Part shown: one piece after another, positions 35,359 to 43,798 of the stretch
Numbering within the stretch: the stretch's first letter is position 1
How the letters are laid out: each line of letters starts with the position of its first letter
Source of the DNA: Bacillota bacterium
GTDB lineage: Bacteria; Bacillota; Clostridia; Christensenellales; CAG-314
DNA: 64,000 bases
Direction: 5' to 3'
Assembly: GCA_023458375.1 (NCBI GenBank)
Contig: JAEWZT010000002.1
Coordinates: 1 to 64,000, forward strand
Made by a program: the position numbers and the translations under genes
The notes under the pieces: model-generated
Database searches by the model: none
Seen by the model: only the letters and a program-made list of their open reading frames with translations
What the model was told of the DNA's origin: nothing

Positions 35359-37303
35359 CTAAACACTTTAAAAAATCGTAATAAAAGTCAAGGCTTTGGG
35401 GATTTGCCAAAGCGTCCCTGTTTGTTACTGCCCTTTTGTTGATTATATTAGTTACGGCGCTTTCCACCTTTTTGCCGTTAAGCGTTTTGGGTATTTGCGG
35501 CGCCTGCACAATCAAATGGGGAACGTGGCGGGGCGAGGCGTTTTTCCTCAAAATTGTTTTTATGTCCGTTTTGAGTTTTTCGTCAAGGAGGACGCCTTGG
35601 TCAAGCTCTACAAACAAAATGACGCGCATATCGTCCGCCGTGTTTTGCCCTACCGCCAGGCTGTCCTTTATGCCTTTAATTTTTTCCACTTGATTATAAA
35701 TTTCCGCAGTGCCTATTCGCACGCCCGAGGGTTTGAGCACGCTGTCGCTTCTGCCGTAAAAAGTTACGCCCGCCGTTTGAGAGTTAAAGGTAACGTAGTC
35801 GCCGTGATTCCACACCCCCTTAAAAAGTGAAAAATATGCGGCGCGGTATTTTTCGCCGCTTTCGTCATTCCAAAAATACAAAGGCATGCTGGGGGAGGGC
35901 GCCTCGCATACAAGCTCGCCCTGCTTGTCACACACCGCTTTGCCAAGCTCGTCGTAGCACTTAATCTTCATGCCTAGCCCCGCCCCTTGCAGCTCGCTGC
36001 TGTAAACGGGCGACAGCGGGTTTCCGCTTGCGAAACAGCCGTTGATATCGGTGCCGCCGGCAATTGAATTAAAGTGCAAATCGCCTTTAATTTCTCTGTA
36101 TACAAACTTAAAGCCCTCCTCTGAAAGTGCCGAGCCCGTTTGCGAAATACTTCTTAATGCCGACAAGTCCGCGGCGTTTTTGGGCGAAAAGCCGGAGGAC
36201 AAAAGAGAATGAATATAGCTTGCCGAAAGCCCCATTACGGTAACTTTTTCTTCTTCAACAACGCGCCAAATAGCCCCCGTGTCGGGGTGGCTGGGATTGC
36301 CGTCGTAAAGCACGATTGCGCTTCCGCAGGCAAGCGCCGCCGCCTGCCAGTTCCACATCATCCAACTGCAAGTAGTTATGTAAAGCATAACGTCGCTTTC
36401 TTTCATATCGTGGTGGAGTGCAAGCTCTTTAAGCTGATTTATCAAAAGTCCGCCCACAGGCTGAACCATACATTTTGGCTTTCCCGTCGTACCTGAGCTA
36501 AACATAATTACGGCGGGGGAAGAGGCTTCCACCTGCTCGTAAGCAAATTCTTTTTCGCCGCGGGTTTTAAAATCCTCCCATTTAACGGCAAAGGGTATTT
36601 TTTCCAATGAGGCGTTTATGTAGGGCGCTACCACCACTTTTTGCAAAGAGGGTATTCCTTCCGCCACCTCTTTGACATTTTGCGTAACATCAAAAGCGCG
36701 GCCTTTATAATAATAACCGTCGGCGGTAAAAAGCACTTTGGGCGAAACTTGACCCAGCCTGTCCGTTGCGGCGGCGCTTCCTATGTCGGTGGCGCAGCTG
36801 CACCATACCGCGCCTACGGCGGCCGTTGCAAGCATGGCAATTACCGTTTGAGGCAAATTGGGCATATAGCCGCAAACCCTGTCCCCCTGACCGACGCCCA
36901 AACTTCTTAAAGATTTTGCGACGCTCTCAACTTCCTCTTTAACCTGCTTAAAGGAAAAAACTTGGCGGACCTTATCTTCTCCCCTAAAAATTATGGCGGG
37001 CCTGTCGCTGTTCTTGTAACGCAAAAGGTTTTGCGCGTAATTGGTCTTGCAGCCCGTAAACCACTTGCAGCCGGGGAAAAGGGATAAATCGGAGCACACC
37101 TTGTCAAAGGGCTTTGAGTAAATAATTTCTTCAAACTCCCAAAGCAACTTCCAAAAAAGTTCAATGTTATTTATTGAAAAATCGTAAAGTTCTTTATAAT
37201 TTTTGATTGTCAGCTTTTGGCTGTCGTTGACATAAGCCATAAAGCGGTACATATTGGTAGTTTTAACATACTCCTCTTTGGGCGTCCATAAAAGTGAGCG
37301 CAT
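35345..37303 (-). CDS. Acetoacetyl-CoA synthetase
   Basis: The 652-residue adenylate-forming enzyme activates acetoacetate with ATP and CoA. The start at 37303 has AGGAAGG at good spacing, while the longer frame to 37369 has none. Hallmarks are MFSSGTTGKPKCMVQPVGG, YITTCSWMMWNWQ, SIAGGTDINGCF, FYGRSDSVLKPSGVRIG, and the catalytic lysine region PKTLNGKKVESAV. Length and the N-terminal LLWTPKEEY start favour acetoacetyl-CoA over acetyl-CoA synthetase. It forms a two-gene unit with the overlapping NUDIX gene. Confidence 0.92.
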   Translation of the reverse strand: MRSLLWTPKEEYVKTTNMYRFMAYVNDSQKLTIKNYKELYDFSINNIELFWKLLWEFEEIIYSKPFDKVCSDLSLFPGCKWFTGCKTNYAQNLLRYKNSDRPAIIFRGEDKVRQVFSFKQVKEEVESVAKSLRSLGVGQGDRVCGYMPNLPQTVIAMLATAAVGAVWCSCATDIGSAAATDRLGQVSPKVLFTADGYYYKGRAFDVTQNVKEVAEGIPSLQKVVVAPYINASLEKIPFAVKWEDFKTRGEKEFAYEQVEASSPAVIMFSSGTTGKPKCMVQPVGGLLINQLKELALHHDMKESDVMLYITTCSWMMWNWQAAALACGSAIVLYDGNPSHPDTGAIWRVVEEEKVTVMGLSASYIHSLLSSGFSPKNAADLSALRSISQTGSALSEEGFKFVYREIKGDLHFNSIAGGTDINGCFASGNPLSPVYSSELQGAGLGMKIKCYDELGKAVCDKQGELVCEAPSPSMPLYFWNDESGEKYRAAYFSLFKGVWNHGDYVTFNSQTAGVTFYGRSDSVLKPSGVRIGTAEIYNQVEKIKGIKDSLAVGQNTADDMRVILFVELDQGVLLDEKLKTDIKTILRKNASPRHVPHLIVQAPQIPKTLNGKKVESAVTNIINKRAVTNRDALANPQSLDFYYDFLKCLDDGK

Positions 37304-37552
37304 ATTTCCTTCCTCTTTTTGGTATTTTTCGGCAAGAAAATTGTAACCCGCAAGGCAATCCTTTGTCAAGGCTGACAGCGTTTACCTTTGCAAAAATTAT
37401 TTTTTATTTTCGCGCGGCGAAAACAGCCTGCGCTTATAAATAACGGCTTTTCCGCCCGTAAAAGCGAGCAAAACTTTTTGCTTTTTTATAAAGAAAAATT
37501 TCTCAAAAACACTATACAAGGCAATACTCTTATGCTAATATTCTAATCACTA

Positions 37553-37585
37553 AAACCCCTTTGATTTAAAAAAAGGGGATTTTTA
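37553..37585. terminator. Terminator-like hairpin without an upstream gene
   Basis: CCCCTTT (37556-37562) pairs with AAAGGGG (37572-37578), flanked by A-rich and T-rich runs. It lies between divergent aacS and the ATP-grasp gene. It may belong to an unannotated short transcript or be a leader attenuator. Confidence 0.45.
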
Positions 37586-37767
37586 AAGGGTTGATAAAGG
37601 GGGTAAAAGGGGAACAATGTAAAAGAGATTTGTGCGCCGACTTTAATTTCTTTTGGCAATATGCCTTTTGAGAAATTATAAAGTCTATATTTTTTGCAAT
37701 CCTGAAAAAATCGCATTTTCGGGAATTACCTTAAATAAAAAGGGGCAAAACCCCTAAGGAGTACTCA

Positions 37768-38790
37768 ATGAGTGAGGACACGCACAAAAAACCAGTTTAT
37801 AAAGTCGGCATTGCCTGCAATATTAAAAGAGAACGCGGCAGCGACATAGAAGCGGAATTTGACGAACCCGAAACGGTTGCGGCAATTTCAAATGCTTTAA
37901 GGGAGCGGGGGCACCAACCCTTTATTCTTGAAGCGACAGAGCATTTTCCTCAAAAAGTTGAAAGCGAAAAACCCGATATCGTGTTTAATATAGCCGAAGG
38001 GAAAATAGGGCGAAACAGGGAAGCCCACGTTCCCGCCATTTTAGAATATTATAACGTGCCTTATACAGGCTCCGACGCCGCGACATTGTCGCTTGCGCTT
38101 GACAAAGCTTTGACAAAGCAGATAGTCCACAACAAAGGGGTGCAAACGCCGCCTTATTACGTCATTAAAAAGGGCATGTTGACTTTACCCGTCCATATTC
38201 CTTTTCCCGTGCTTGTCAAACCCAACGCCGAAGGTTCAAGCAAGGGCGTAACGGACAATTGCGTTGCCGAAAACGCCGCCGAACTAAAAAAACTTATCGC
38301 CAGACAAATGGAAGTTTACAACCAAGACCTTTTGGCGGAACAGTATATTGACGGCAGGGAATTTACCGTAGGCGTCATTGGAAACGACGAAAATATGCAT
38401 GTATTTGAGCCTATGGAAATAGTTTACAAAAAATTAAGAGGCTCTTACAAAGTTTACAGCTACGAAATGAAGAAAAACTACCGCGAGTATATTTCTTACG
38501 AATGTCCTCCCAAACTGCCCGCGCATTTGATTAAAAAAATAAAAAAGAACGCTCAAATTGTCTATACTTCCCTGGGCTGCCTTGACTTTGCGCGCATGGA
38601 TTTCCGCCTTTCTAACCGCGGCGAACTGTTTTTCCTGGAAATCAACCCACTGCCCGGTCTTGCGCCCGATTACAGCGACTTCCCCATGCTTGCAAACTTT
38701 AACGGCACAAAATACAACGACCTTATAAACAAAGTGCTTGACAGCGCCGTTTCCCGCCACGGTATGGACAAAAAGCAGGAAAAAGAATAA
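37768..38790 (+). CDS. D-alanine-D-alanine ligase-like ATP-grasp enzyme
   Basis: The 340-residue protein has the ATP-grasp pattern: FPVLVKPNAEGSSKGV for ATP/Mg, YIDGREFTVGVIGN, and the C-terminal DFARMDFRLSNRGELFFLEI followed by NPLPGL. The N-terminal domain is short compared with typical Ddl, and the ligase serine/tyrosine loop is weak. It may make D-Ala-D-Ala for peptidoglycan, or join other amino acids. The 5' leader has two hairpins: one near 37701-37730, and AGGGG-CAAAA-CCCCT at 37741-37755 directly before AAGGAG. These could influence translation. Confidence 0.82.
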   Translation: MSEDTHKKPVYKVGIACNIKRERGSDIEAEFDEPETVAAISNALRERGHQPFILEATEHFPQKVESEKPDIVFNIAEGKIGRNREAHVPAILEYYNVPYTGSDAATLSLALDKALTKQIVHNKGVQTPPYYVIKKGMLTLPVHIPFPVLVKPNAEGSSKGVTDNCVAENAAELKKLIARQMEVYNQDLLAEQYIDGREFTVGVIGNDENMHVFEPMEIVYKKLRGSYKVYSYEMKKNYREYISYECPPKLPAHLIKKIKKNAQIVYTSLGCLDFARMDFRLSNRGELFFLEINPLPGLAPDYSDFPMLANFNGTKYNDLINKVLDSAVSRHGMDKKQEKE

Positions 38791-38951
38791 AGCGCAAGGG
38801 TAAAAAACCAAAAACAAAGGAAAATGCCGCCGACCCCGAGGGCAACTTGGCGGAAATTGGCTCTTTAATAAGGGTTAACCTAAAAACGGCGCGGCAATAA
38901 GAGAAGTAAAATAGCCGGTTTACTAAAATAAATACCCCTAAGGTAAACCTT

Positions 38952-38990
38952 AAAACAATTCCCCCTCGGCAAGAGGGGGAATTGTTTTAT
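38952..38990 (+). terminator. Very strong terminator after ATP-grasp gene
   Basis: A 16-base perfect stem, 38952-38967 with 38973-38988, closes a GGCAA loop and ends with TTTTA. It lies about 160 bases after the stop codon. Confidence 0.85.
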
Positions 38991-39215
38991 ATCAGAGCGC
39001 ATTTTTTGTAATTTTTCTATTTTTAGCATTTTTGACTGTTTTAGGGTTATTTTTGCTTCTTTTATTTTGATTTTACAAACGGCGCAAAGTTTTTATTGCC
39101 GCTTAATGGGTCTGGCGCAAAAACCATTGCAAGATAATTTGTGTTGACATATTTTGCGCATATAACTATTTAGCTGGTTGTTAGCCGCATGTAAGATGAT
39201 TTAAAAATAATTATT

Positions 39216-39256
39216 TACACAAAAAGCGTGAAATATTTTTTCACACTTTTTGTGTA
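39216..39256. repeat. Near-perfect 41-base inverted repeat
   Basis: TACACAAAAAG (39216-39226) plus GTGAAA pair with TTTCAC plus CTTTTTGTGTA (39246-39256), with one mismatch and a TATTT loop. It is not followed by a T-run and no gene end is close. It could be an operator, an mRNA element or a mobile remnant. The rest of 38991-39457 contains no gene. Confidence 0.65.
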
Positions 39257-39457
39257 CAGTCTGTTTAAGCCCCCTTTTTTTTTGCGTTTGTTTTATTACA
39301 AACAAAACTTTTGTTTGAGTTTTAAAATTTAAGTTAAATACCAAATTATAAAGCGCGGGAATTTTTCCGTGCTTAATTCTTTTATATAAACCGTGCTTGC
39401 GATAAAAACTAAATAAATTTTGTTTAAGTTTTAAGCGTTATTGTGAAATATTGCTTT

Positions 39458-40051
39458 TTAAAGCCCCAAATCCTCGTCTATAAAGAGAATCTCGCTCTTC
39501 ATGCCAAAAGGCGCCCGCTCGGTGATTAAAAGCAATCGGCAGATGCGCGCGGGGCTGTCGCAGTCGTAGCATTTGTCGCCTTTTACGGCACAGGGCGTTT
39601 TCGCGCCTAGGCGCTTGGCGTTTTGAGGGGCGGCGATATTTCTGCACCTGTAAATGCCTTCCGTCAAATTTTGGGTAATTTTATTTTTTCCCACTACAAA
39701 ATAGCAAACTTCTGGACCGAAAGCCGTTGCGGCGACTCTGTTCCCCCTGCCGTCAATATTGACAATTTCCCCCTCCTGCGTAACGGCATTAGCGCCCGTT
39801 ATATAGACTTTTGAGCAAGACGCCAGCTTTCTTATGTCGGGCGCGCCGCTTTTATGGTGCCAATAAACGGTATTTTCGCGGCTTAATAGCTCGTAAAGTC
39901 CCATTTGCTCCAACGTAACGCTGCCGCCGAAACCCACCGTCTGCCCCTTTATATTTTCAACCAAATACCTTGCCGCTTCCTCTTTGTTTTCAAAAAAGCT
40001 TACGGCAAACCCGCGTCTTTCAAAATTATCCTTTAAAGCTTCTTTGTTCAT
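39458..40051 (-). CDS. LUD-domain (DUF162, LutC/YkgG-like) protein
   Basis: The 197-residue protein matches the LUD family, with VGFGGSVTLEQMG, VYITGANAVTQEGEIVNIDG and GNRVAATAFGPEVCYFVVG. LUD proteins occur in lactate-utilisation LutABC systems, but lutA and lutB are absent here and a lone copy is common in clostridia. The C-terminus has CYDCDSPARIC, three cysteines that could bind metal or form disulfides. The role is unknown. It is a single-gene unit. Confidence 0.87.
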   Translation of the reverse strand: MNKEALKDNFERRGFAVSFFENKEEAARYLVENIKGQTVGFGGSVTLEQMGLYELLSRENTVYWHHKSGAPDIRKLASCSKVYITGANAVTQEGEIVNIDGRGNRVAATAFGPEVCYFVVGKNKITQNLTEGIYRCRNIAAPQNAKRLGAKTPCAVKGDKCYDCDSPARICRLLLITERAPFGMKSEILFIDEDLGL

Positions 40052-40253
40052 AGCTTACCTCTGCCTCATTATATTCCCGTATTTTTTCAATTCAATAATA
40101 TCAGCGCAAAAAGCAAAAAGCAACAGTGTTTTTAAATATTTGCGCTAAATACAAACATTTCCAAAATCGTATGCGAAAATGCTTTTTAAAAAGCGCGCTG
40201 CATATGTAAGCGCAAACGGTTTTTACAAAGCCGCCGCGCCTTATAAAAAAACC

Positions 40254-40282
40254 TTTACAAGAAAGGGGTTATGCGCTATAAT
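40254..40282 (+). promoter_or_regulatory. Promoter of tRNA-Val
   Basis: TTTACA (40254-40259) and TATAAT (40277-40282) are 17 bases apart. The tRNA begins 18 bases after the -10 box. Confidence 0.75.
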
Positions 40283-40300
40283 TTATTTACAAAAAAATAC

Positions 40301-40376
40301 GGGCGATTAACTCAGTTGGGAGAGTGTCTTCTTGACGTGGAGAAAGTCACAGGTTCGAGTCCTGTATCGCCCACCA
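40301..40376 (+). tRNA. tRNA-Val (anticodon GAC), CCA encoded
   Basis: GGGCGAT (40301-40307) pairs with ATCGCCC (40366-40372). The anticodon arm TCTTC-TTGACGT-GGAGA gives anticodon GAC for valine codons. The T arm has ACAGG-TTCGAGT-CCTGT. The 3' end is A then CCA (40374-40376). A terminator follows. Confidence 0.95.
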
Positions 40377-40385
40377 AAGCAGGAT

Positions 40386-40420
40386 AATCCGCACCCAAAA
40401 ACAGGTGCGGATTTGAGTTT
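40386..40420 (+). terminator. Terminator after tRNA-Val
   Basis: AATCCGCACC (40386-40395) pairs with GGTGCGGATT (40404-40413), then a TTGAGTTT tail. Confidence 0.8.
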
Positions 40421-40422
40421 AA

Positions 40423-40764
40423 ATCGCCCACCAAAATCTTTTGGTTCCGCACCAAGCGCGAGTTTCGCAAAGCTCAACCCGGTGCGAGCTTATAAGGAAT
40501 CCTCGGCAAAAGCATCGTTTTTGCCTGCGGCGAATGGAAATTTAGATTTTGTAAGTTCGGATTTGTGTTTGAATAGTCCGCCAAAGCAAAGAATAAGGGC
40601 GCATCTTGCGCCCTTTCTGCGTGTCTTAGGCTTAGTCAATTATTTAAACTCTCGCCCTCTCATTTGTAAGAAGGCAATCCGTAGCCCTTTTGCTCGCTTT
40701 TCCGATGCGTATTTGAATATTCCGCCATAGACGGACGGCAAAACGACTGTATTGTTTTGCCGTT
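40423..40764. repeat. Series of tRNA 3'-end-like remnants each followed by a hairpin
   Basis: ATCGCCCACCAAA of the tRNA tail (40366-40378) recurs exactly at 40423-40435. Further degenerate tails lie at about 40565-40585 (TTTGAATAGTCCGCCAAAG) and 40710-40727 (TATTTGAATATTCCGCCA). Two of these are followed by terminator hairpins (40595-40615 and 40734-40764). This suggests decayed tRNA genes or repeated integration at the tRNA tail. A 132-codon frame through this stretch is not a real gene. Confidence 0.55.
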
Positions 40765-40794
40765 TTATTTACCTTAAAAGTTGCTATTTAGAGT

Positions 40795-41090
40795 TAACCG
40801 ATTTTCATACCGATTATAGGCATATCGCCTTTATCAGTTGCCGCAATTCCTATAAAGTCGCCTTTTTCGTCAACTTCGCCCGCTGCGGTATAATTTACAA
40901 AACCTATCGCGGTCAAAATATTGCCCGAAAACTTATAGCGGTTTCGTGGGCTTCTCCGCTTATCAGCTCGTTTTTCGCTCCGAACAGGTTTAAAATGCCT
41001 TCTATTATCCCCGATTTGAGCTTAACTGCCAGTGTGCCGATTTTGTCGCCTATCGGCGTTTTCAATATGATTTTATCTCGGTTCTCCTTA
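40795..41090 (-). pseudogene. Decayed small-protein gene (frameshift and lost start)
   Basis: On the minus strand a segment beginning KIILKTPIGDKIGTLAVKL continues to LFGAKNELISGEAHETAI, then the frame shifts and continues as YKFSGNILTAIGF to DKGDMPIIGMKIG before TAA at 40795-40797. The two parts together resemble a roughly 90-residue beta-rich domain that I recall from small clostridial proteins. An AAGGAG site lies upstream, but the codon at start distance is GAT and not ATG. Loss of start and frame both point to a pseudogene. Confidence 0.5.
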
Positions 41091-41216
41091 TTTTTTCTTT
41101 GCCGTGCCGCGCGCACCGCATAACGTTCCGACGTAAAAAATATAATGCAACGCAAGGAATTATCCTTGCTGTTGTTACTCCTTTTCAAATTATTCTTTTA
41201 AACCCCTTGTAACTTT

Positions 41217-41245
41217 TTGACAAGATATGAATAAAGTAATATAAT
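41217..41245 (+). promoter_or_regulatory. Consensus promoter of cysK-cysE
   Basis: TTGACA (41217-41222) and TATAAT (41240-41245) are 17 bases apart, a perfect consensus. The leader before cysK is about 265 bases long, longer than usual. Confidence 0.75.
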
Positions 41246-41308
41246 TGAAAAATCATATGAAAACAGTAGGAATTATTAAATTATCTAGATATATTTTAAA
41301 GTTGCGTT

Positions 41309-41440
41309 CTCTTATAACTTTCCGATGTCGGCGGAGGGATTATATTTTCTAATCGCCCTTTTTCGCGGCAAAAAAGATTTGTCTGATATAGAATAACGGG
41401 GCATAAAAATGCTTATGCTTATTTTGCGATAGGGCGCAAA
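41309..41440 (+). promoter_or_regulatory. Long cysK leader with weak SAM-riboswitch-like motif
   Basis: CTCTTAT (41309-41315) and GGCGGAGGGA (41330-41339) resemble the first conserved boxes of a SAM-I riboswitch, but the later core motifs and the closing GATAAGAG are missing or altered. CGCCC near 41353 and GGGCG near 41431 could pair. A second hairpin CGGGC/GCCCG (41481-41496) lies just before the GAGGAG site. A degenerate or different RNA regulator is possible. Confidence 0.25.
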
Positions 41441-41514
41441 AGAAAAATTGTTTAATAAAGGTTTATCAAACATTATGGGGCGGGCGATGATGCCCGTTAA
41501 TTTGAGGAGAAAAA

Positions 41515-42442
41515 ATGAAGATATATAAATCAATTGGTGACCTTATAGGCAACACGCCGCTTTTGCAACTTACCAATTATTGCAAAAAGCACCGTTTGCA
41601 AGCAAGGCTTGCCGTTAAGCTGGAATATTTTAACCCCGCGGGAAGCATTAAAAGACAGGATAGCCAACGCTATGGTTGAAGACGCTCAGAAGCGCGGTCT
41701 GCTTAAAGAGAATTCCGTAATAATAGAGCCTACCAGCGGCAACACGGGTATAGGGCTGGCTGCTGTCGCCGCGTCAAAAAGTTACAAAATCATACTTACG
41801 ATGCCCGATACAATGTCTGCCGAACGAAGGAAACTTATGCAAGCTTACGGCGCGGAAATAATCCTGACGGATGGCGAAAAAGGCATGGAAGGGGCGATAA
41901 AAAAAGCTGAGGAACTTGCGGGAGAAATCCCCAATAGCTTTATTCCCTCTCAGTTTGAAAACCCCGCCAACCCAGCCGTTCACCGCAAAACTACGGGTCC
42001 CGAAATTTGGGAAGACACCGACGGCGAAGTGGATATTTTTGTTGCGGGCGTAGGCACGGGAGGCACGGTTACAGGTGTGGGCGAATACCTGAAATCCAAA
42101 AATCCGTCAATTAAAATAGTCGCCGTTGAACCGGCGGCGTCGCCCATTCTTTCAAAAGGAGTTAAAGGCTCCCATAAAATTCAGGGAATAGGCTCGGGCT
42201 TTGTGCCCAAAATACTAAACACAAAAATCTATGACGAAGTAATAACAGTTGAAAATGACGACGCTTTTGCCGTAAGCAAAGAACTTGCGAGAACGGAGGG
42301 TTTGCTCGTGGGGATTTCCTCGGGCGCGGCGGTGTGGGCTGCGGCTGAGCTTGCCGCGCGCCCGCAAAACAAAGGCAAGCTGATAGTGGCAATTCTAGCC
42401 GACGGCGGGGAAAGATACCTTTCCGCAGGGTTATTCACATAG
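41515..42442 (+). pseudogene. cysK: Cysteine synthase A, interrupted by one-base frameshift
   Basis: The ATG at 41515 (GAGGAG at 41503-41508) opens IYKSIGDLIGNTPLLQL through LAVKLEYFNPAGSIK, classic O-acetylserine sulfhydrylase. At AAAA (41650-41653) one extra A breaks the frame; with three A the sequence reads GSIKDRIANAMV. The lysine just before the shift is the expected PLP-binding residue. The second part has EPTSGNTGIGLAAVAA, GVGTGGTVTGVG and a C-terminal GISSGAAVWAA. Everything else is intact, about 308 residues. This is either a recent inactivation, a homopolymer sequencing error or a slippage site. It precedes cysE in the same direction. Confidence 0.85.
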
Positions 42443-42596
42443 GAAAGGTAAACTGCTTAGAATAAAAAGATTAAAAAAGTATGTCCAAAGGAAAAAAACA
42501 GCCAAAAATACAGCTGTATATTGCAGACGTGGGCAAAACGCTTAGCCCGCCGCAACGCAAGCCAATAAACAGGGTCTGTAAGCCTAAAACGAGTAA

Positions 42597-42628
42597 GTTG
42601 GTCTGTGCGTATATACGCACAAACTAAC
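42597..42628. promoter_or_regulatory. Large inverted repeat between cysK and cysE
   Basis: TGTGCGTATATACGCACA (42604-42621) is a perfect 18-base palindrome, extended by GTTGGT (42597-42602) and ACTAAC (42623-42628) with one wobble and one mismatch. No T-run follows. It may be an operator for a dimeric regulator or an RNA hairpin controlling cysE. Confidence 0.6.
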
Positions 42629-42690
42629 AATAATCGTCTGTTGTCAGGCGCAGTCTCTTCTTTCAAGGCAAAACAAAAAAGAGGTTTATA

Positions 42691-43536
42691 ATGAATATTT
42701 CAAACAAATATAACATAAAATCCGCAGCGGAAGAATTGACAAAATCGAACTTAGAAGCTTATCAATGGACTTTTAGCCTTTTCGGGTTCAAAAAGAGCGT
42801 CGTTCGCCTTATTGAGGCGCTGAGGAGCGCAATGTATCCTTGCATTTTCGGTCAACGCGCATGTTCAAGGGCAAATGTCAAAAACGCAGTTTGCGCCTAC
42901 TTAAAAAATTCGGCTGCAATTTTAGAAAAACTGCTTGACAAAGTCTTGCCCGAAAAAAGCGCGGCTCAAAAGGAATATATAATAAAAGATTTTATAGGCA
43001 GCCTTCCTCGTATAGCGGAAGTTTTGGAAAAAGATATAAAAGCCGCTTACGAGGGCGACCCCGCAGCGCTTTCCGTTAAGGAAATTACGCTTTATTACCC
43101 CGCTTTTGAGGCGATAAGCATATATCGGCTGGCGCACCGCTTGCATAAGCTGTCCCTTCCTTTAATTCCACGCATAATGACGGAATACGCGCATTCTCTA
43201 ACGGGCATTGATATTCATCCCGGCGCGGAAATAGGCGGCAGCTTTTTTATTGACCACGGCACGGGCGTAGTCATCGGCGAGACCTGTGTCATAGGAAACA
43301 ACGTCAAGATTTATCAAGGGGTAACGCTGGGCGCAAAAAGCTTTGAGCTTGACGAAAAAGGAAACCCTGTAAAAAACATAAAGCGCCATCCCGAAATACG
43401 CGACAACGTCGTCATATATTCAAACGCGACGATTTTGGGCGGCGACACCGTAGTGGGCGAAGGCTGCGTCATCGGCGGCAATACTTGGCTTACGCATTCC
43501 GTCCCCGGCGGTCAAAAAGTTTTTTATCGCGGATAG
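42691..43536 (+). CDS. cysE: Serine O-acetyltransferase
   Basis: The 281-residue hexapeptide acetyltransferase makes O-acetylserine for the cysteine synthase encoded upstream. The left-handed beta-helix begins near residue 170: GIDIHPGAEIGGSFFIDHGT and GVVIGETCVIGNNVKIYQGV. The extended N-terminal helical domain (residues 1-165) is longer than in E. coli CysE. The chain ends shortly after the helix without the usual long tail that docks into CysK. AAGAGG precedes the ATG at proper spacing. Confidence 0.95.
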   Translation: MNISNKYNIKSAAEELTKSNLEAYQWTFSLFGFKKSVVRLIEALRSAMYPCIFGQRACSRANVKNAVCAYLKNSAAILEKLLDKVLPEKSAAQKEYIIKDFIGSLPRIAEVLEKDIKAAYEGDPAALSVKEITLYYPAFEAISIYRLAHRLHKLSLPLIPRIMTEYAHSLTGIDIHPGAEIGGSFFIDHGTGVVIGETCVIGNNVKIYQGVTLGAKSFELDEKGNPVKNIKRHPEIRDNVVIYSNATILGGDTVVGEGCVIGGNTWLTHSVPGGQKVFYRG

Positions 43537-43698
43537 TAATACTTACCCCGCGAAAAAAGAGAAGGACGCGCCCATAGCCTCGCCTCTTAGAGCATGTTGC
43601 AGCGCATAACCTTAAAGGCTTATCGCCGCTCTGTTTGTTGAAATTGGGAATATTGATAATAATGTTATGACAAATCTTTTTTGCCGACTTTTTAATGT

Positions 43699-43735
43699 GC
43701 GCGGTCAGAAATCATTCTGACCGCGCGTTTTTTGT
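43699..43735 (+). terminator. Strong terminator after cysE
   Basis: GCGCGGTCAGAA (43699-43710) pairs perfectly with TTCTGACCGCGC (43715-43726), then GTTTTTTG. It lies about 160 bases after cysE. Confidence 0.85.
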
Positions 43736-43798
43736 TTTATTCAGTTGATTTGTCTTATTTCAGTTTAAAGCGGCTTGACTTACCGCGCCCTCCGTCCT

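Noticed and set aside
40332..40730. 132-codon plus-strand frame starting inside tRNA-Val
   Set aside because: It reads through the tRNA tail and repeated tail remnants, giving repeated RPPK/NSPPK patterns, and has no ribosome binding site.
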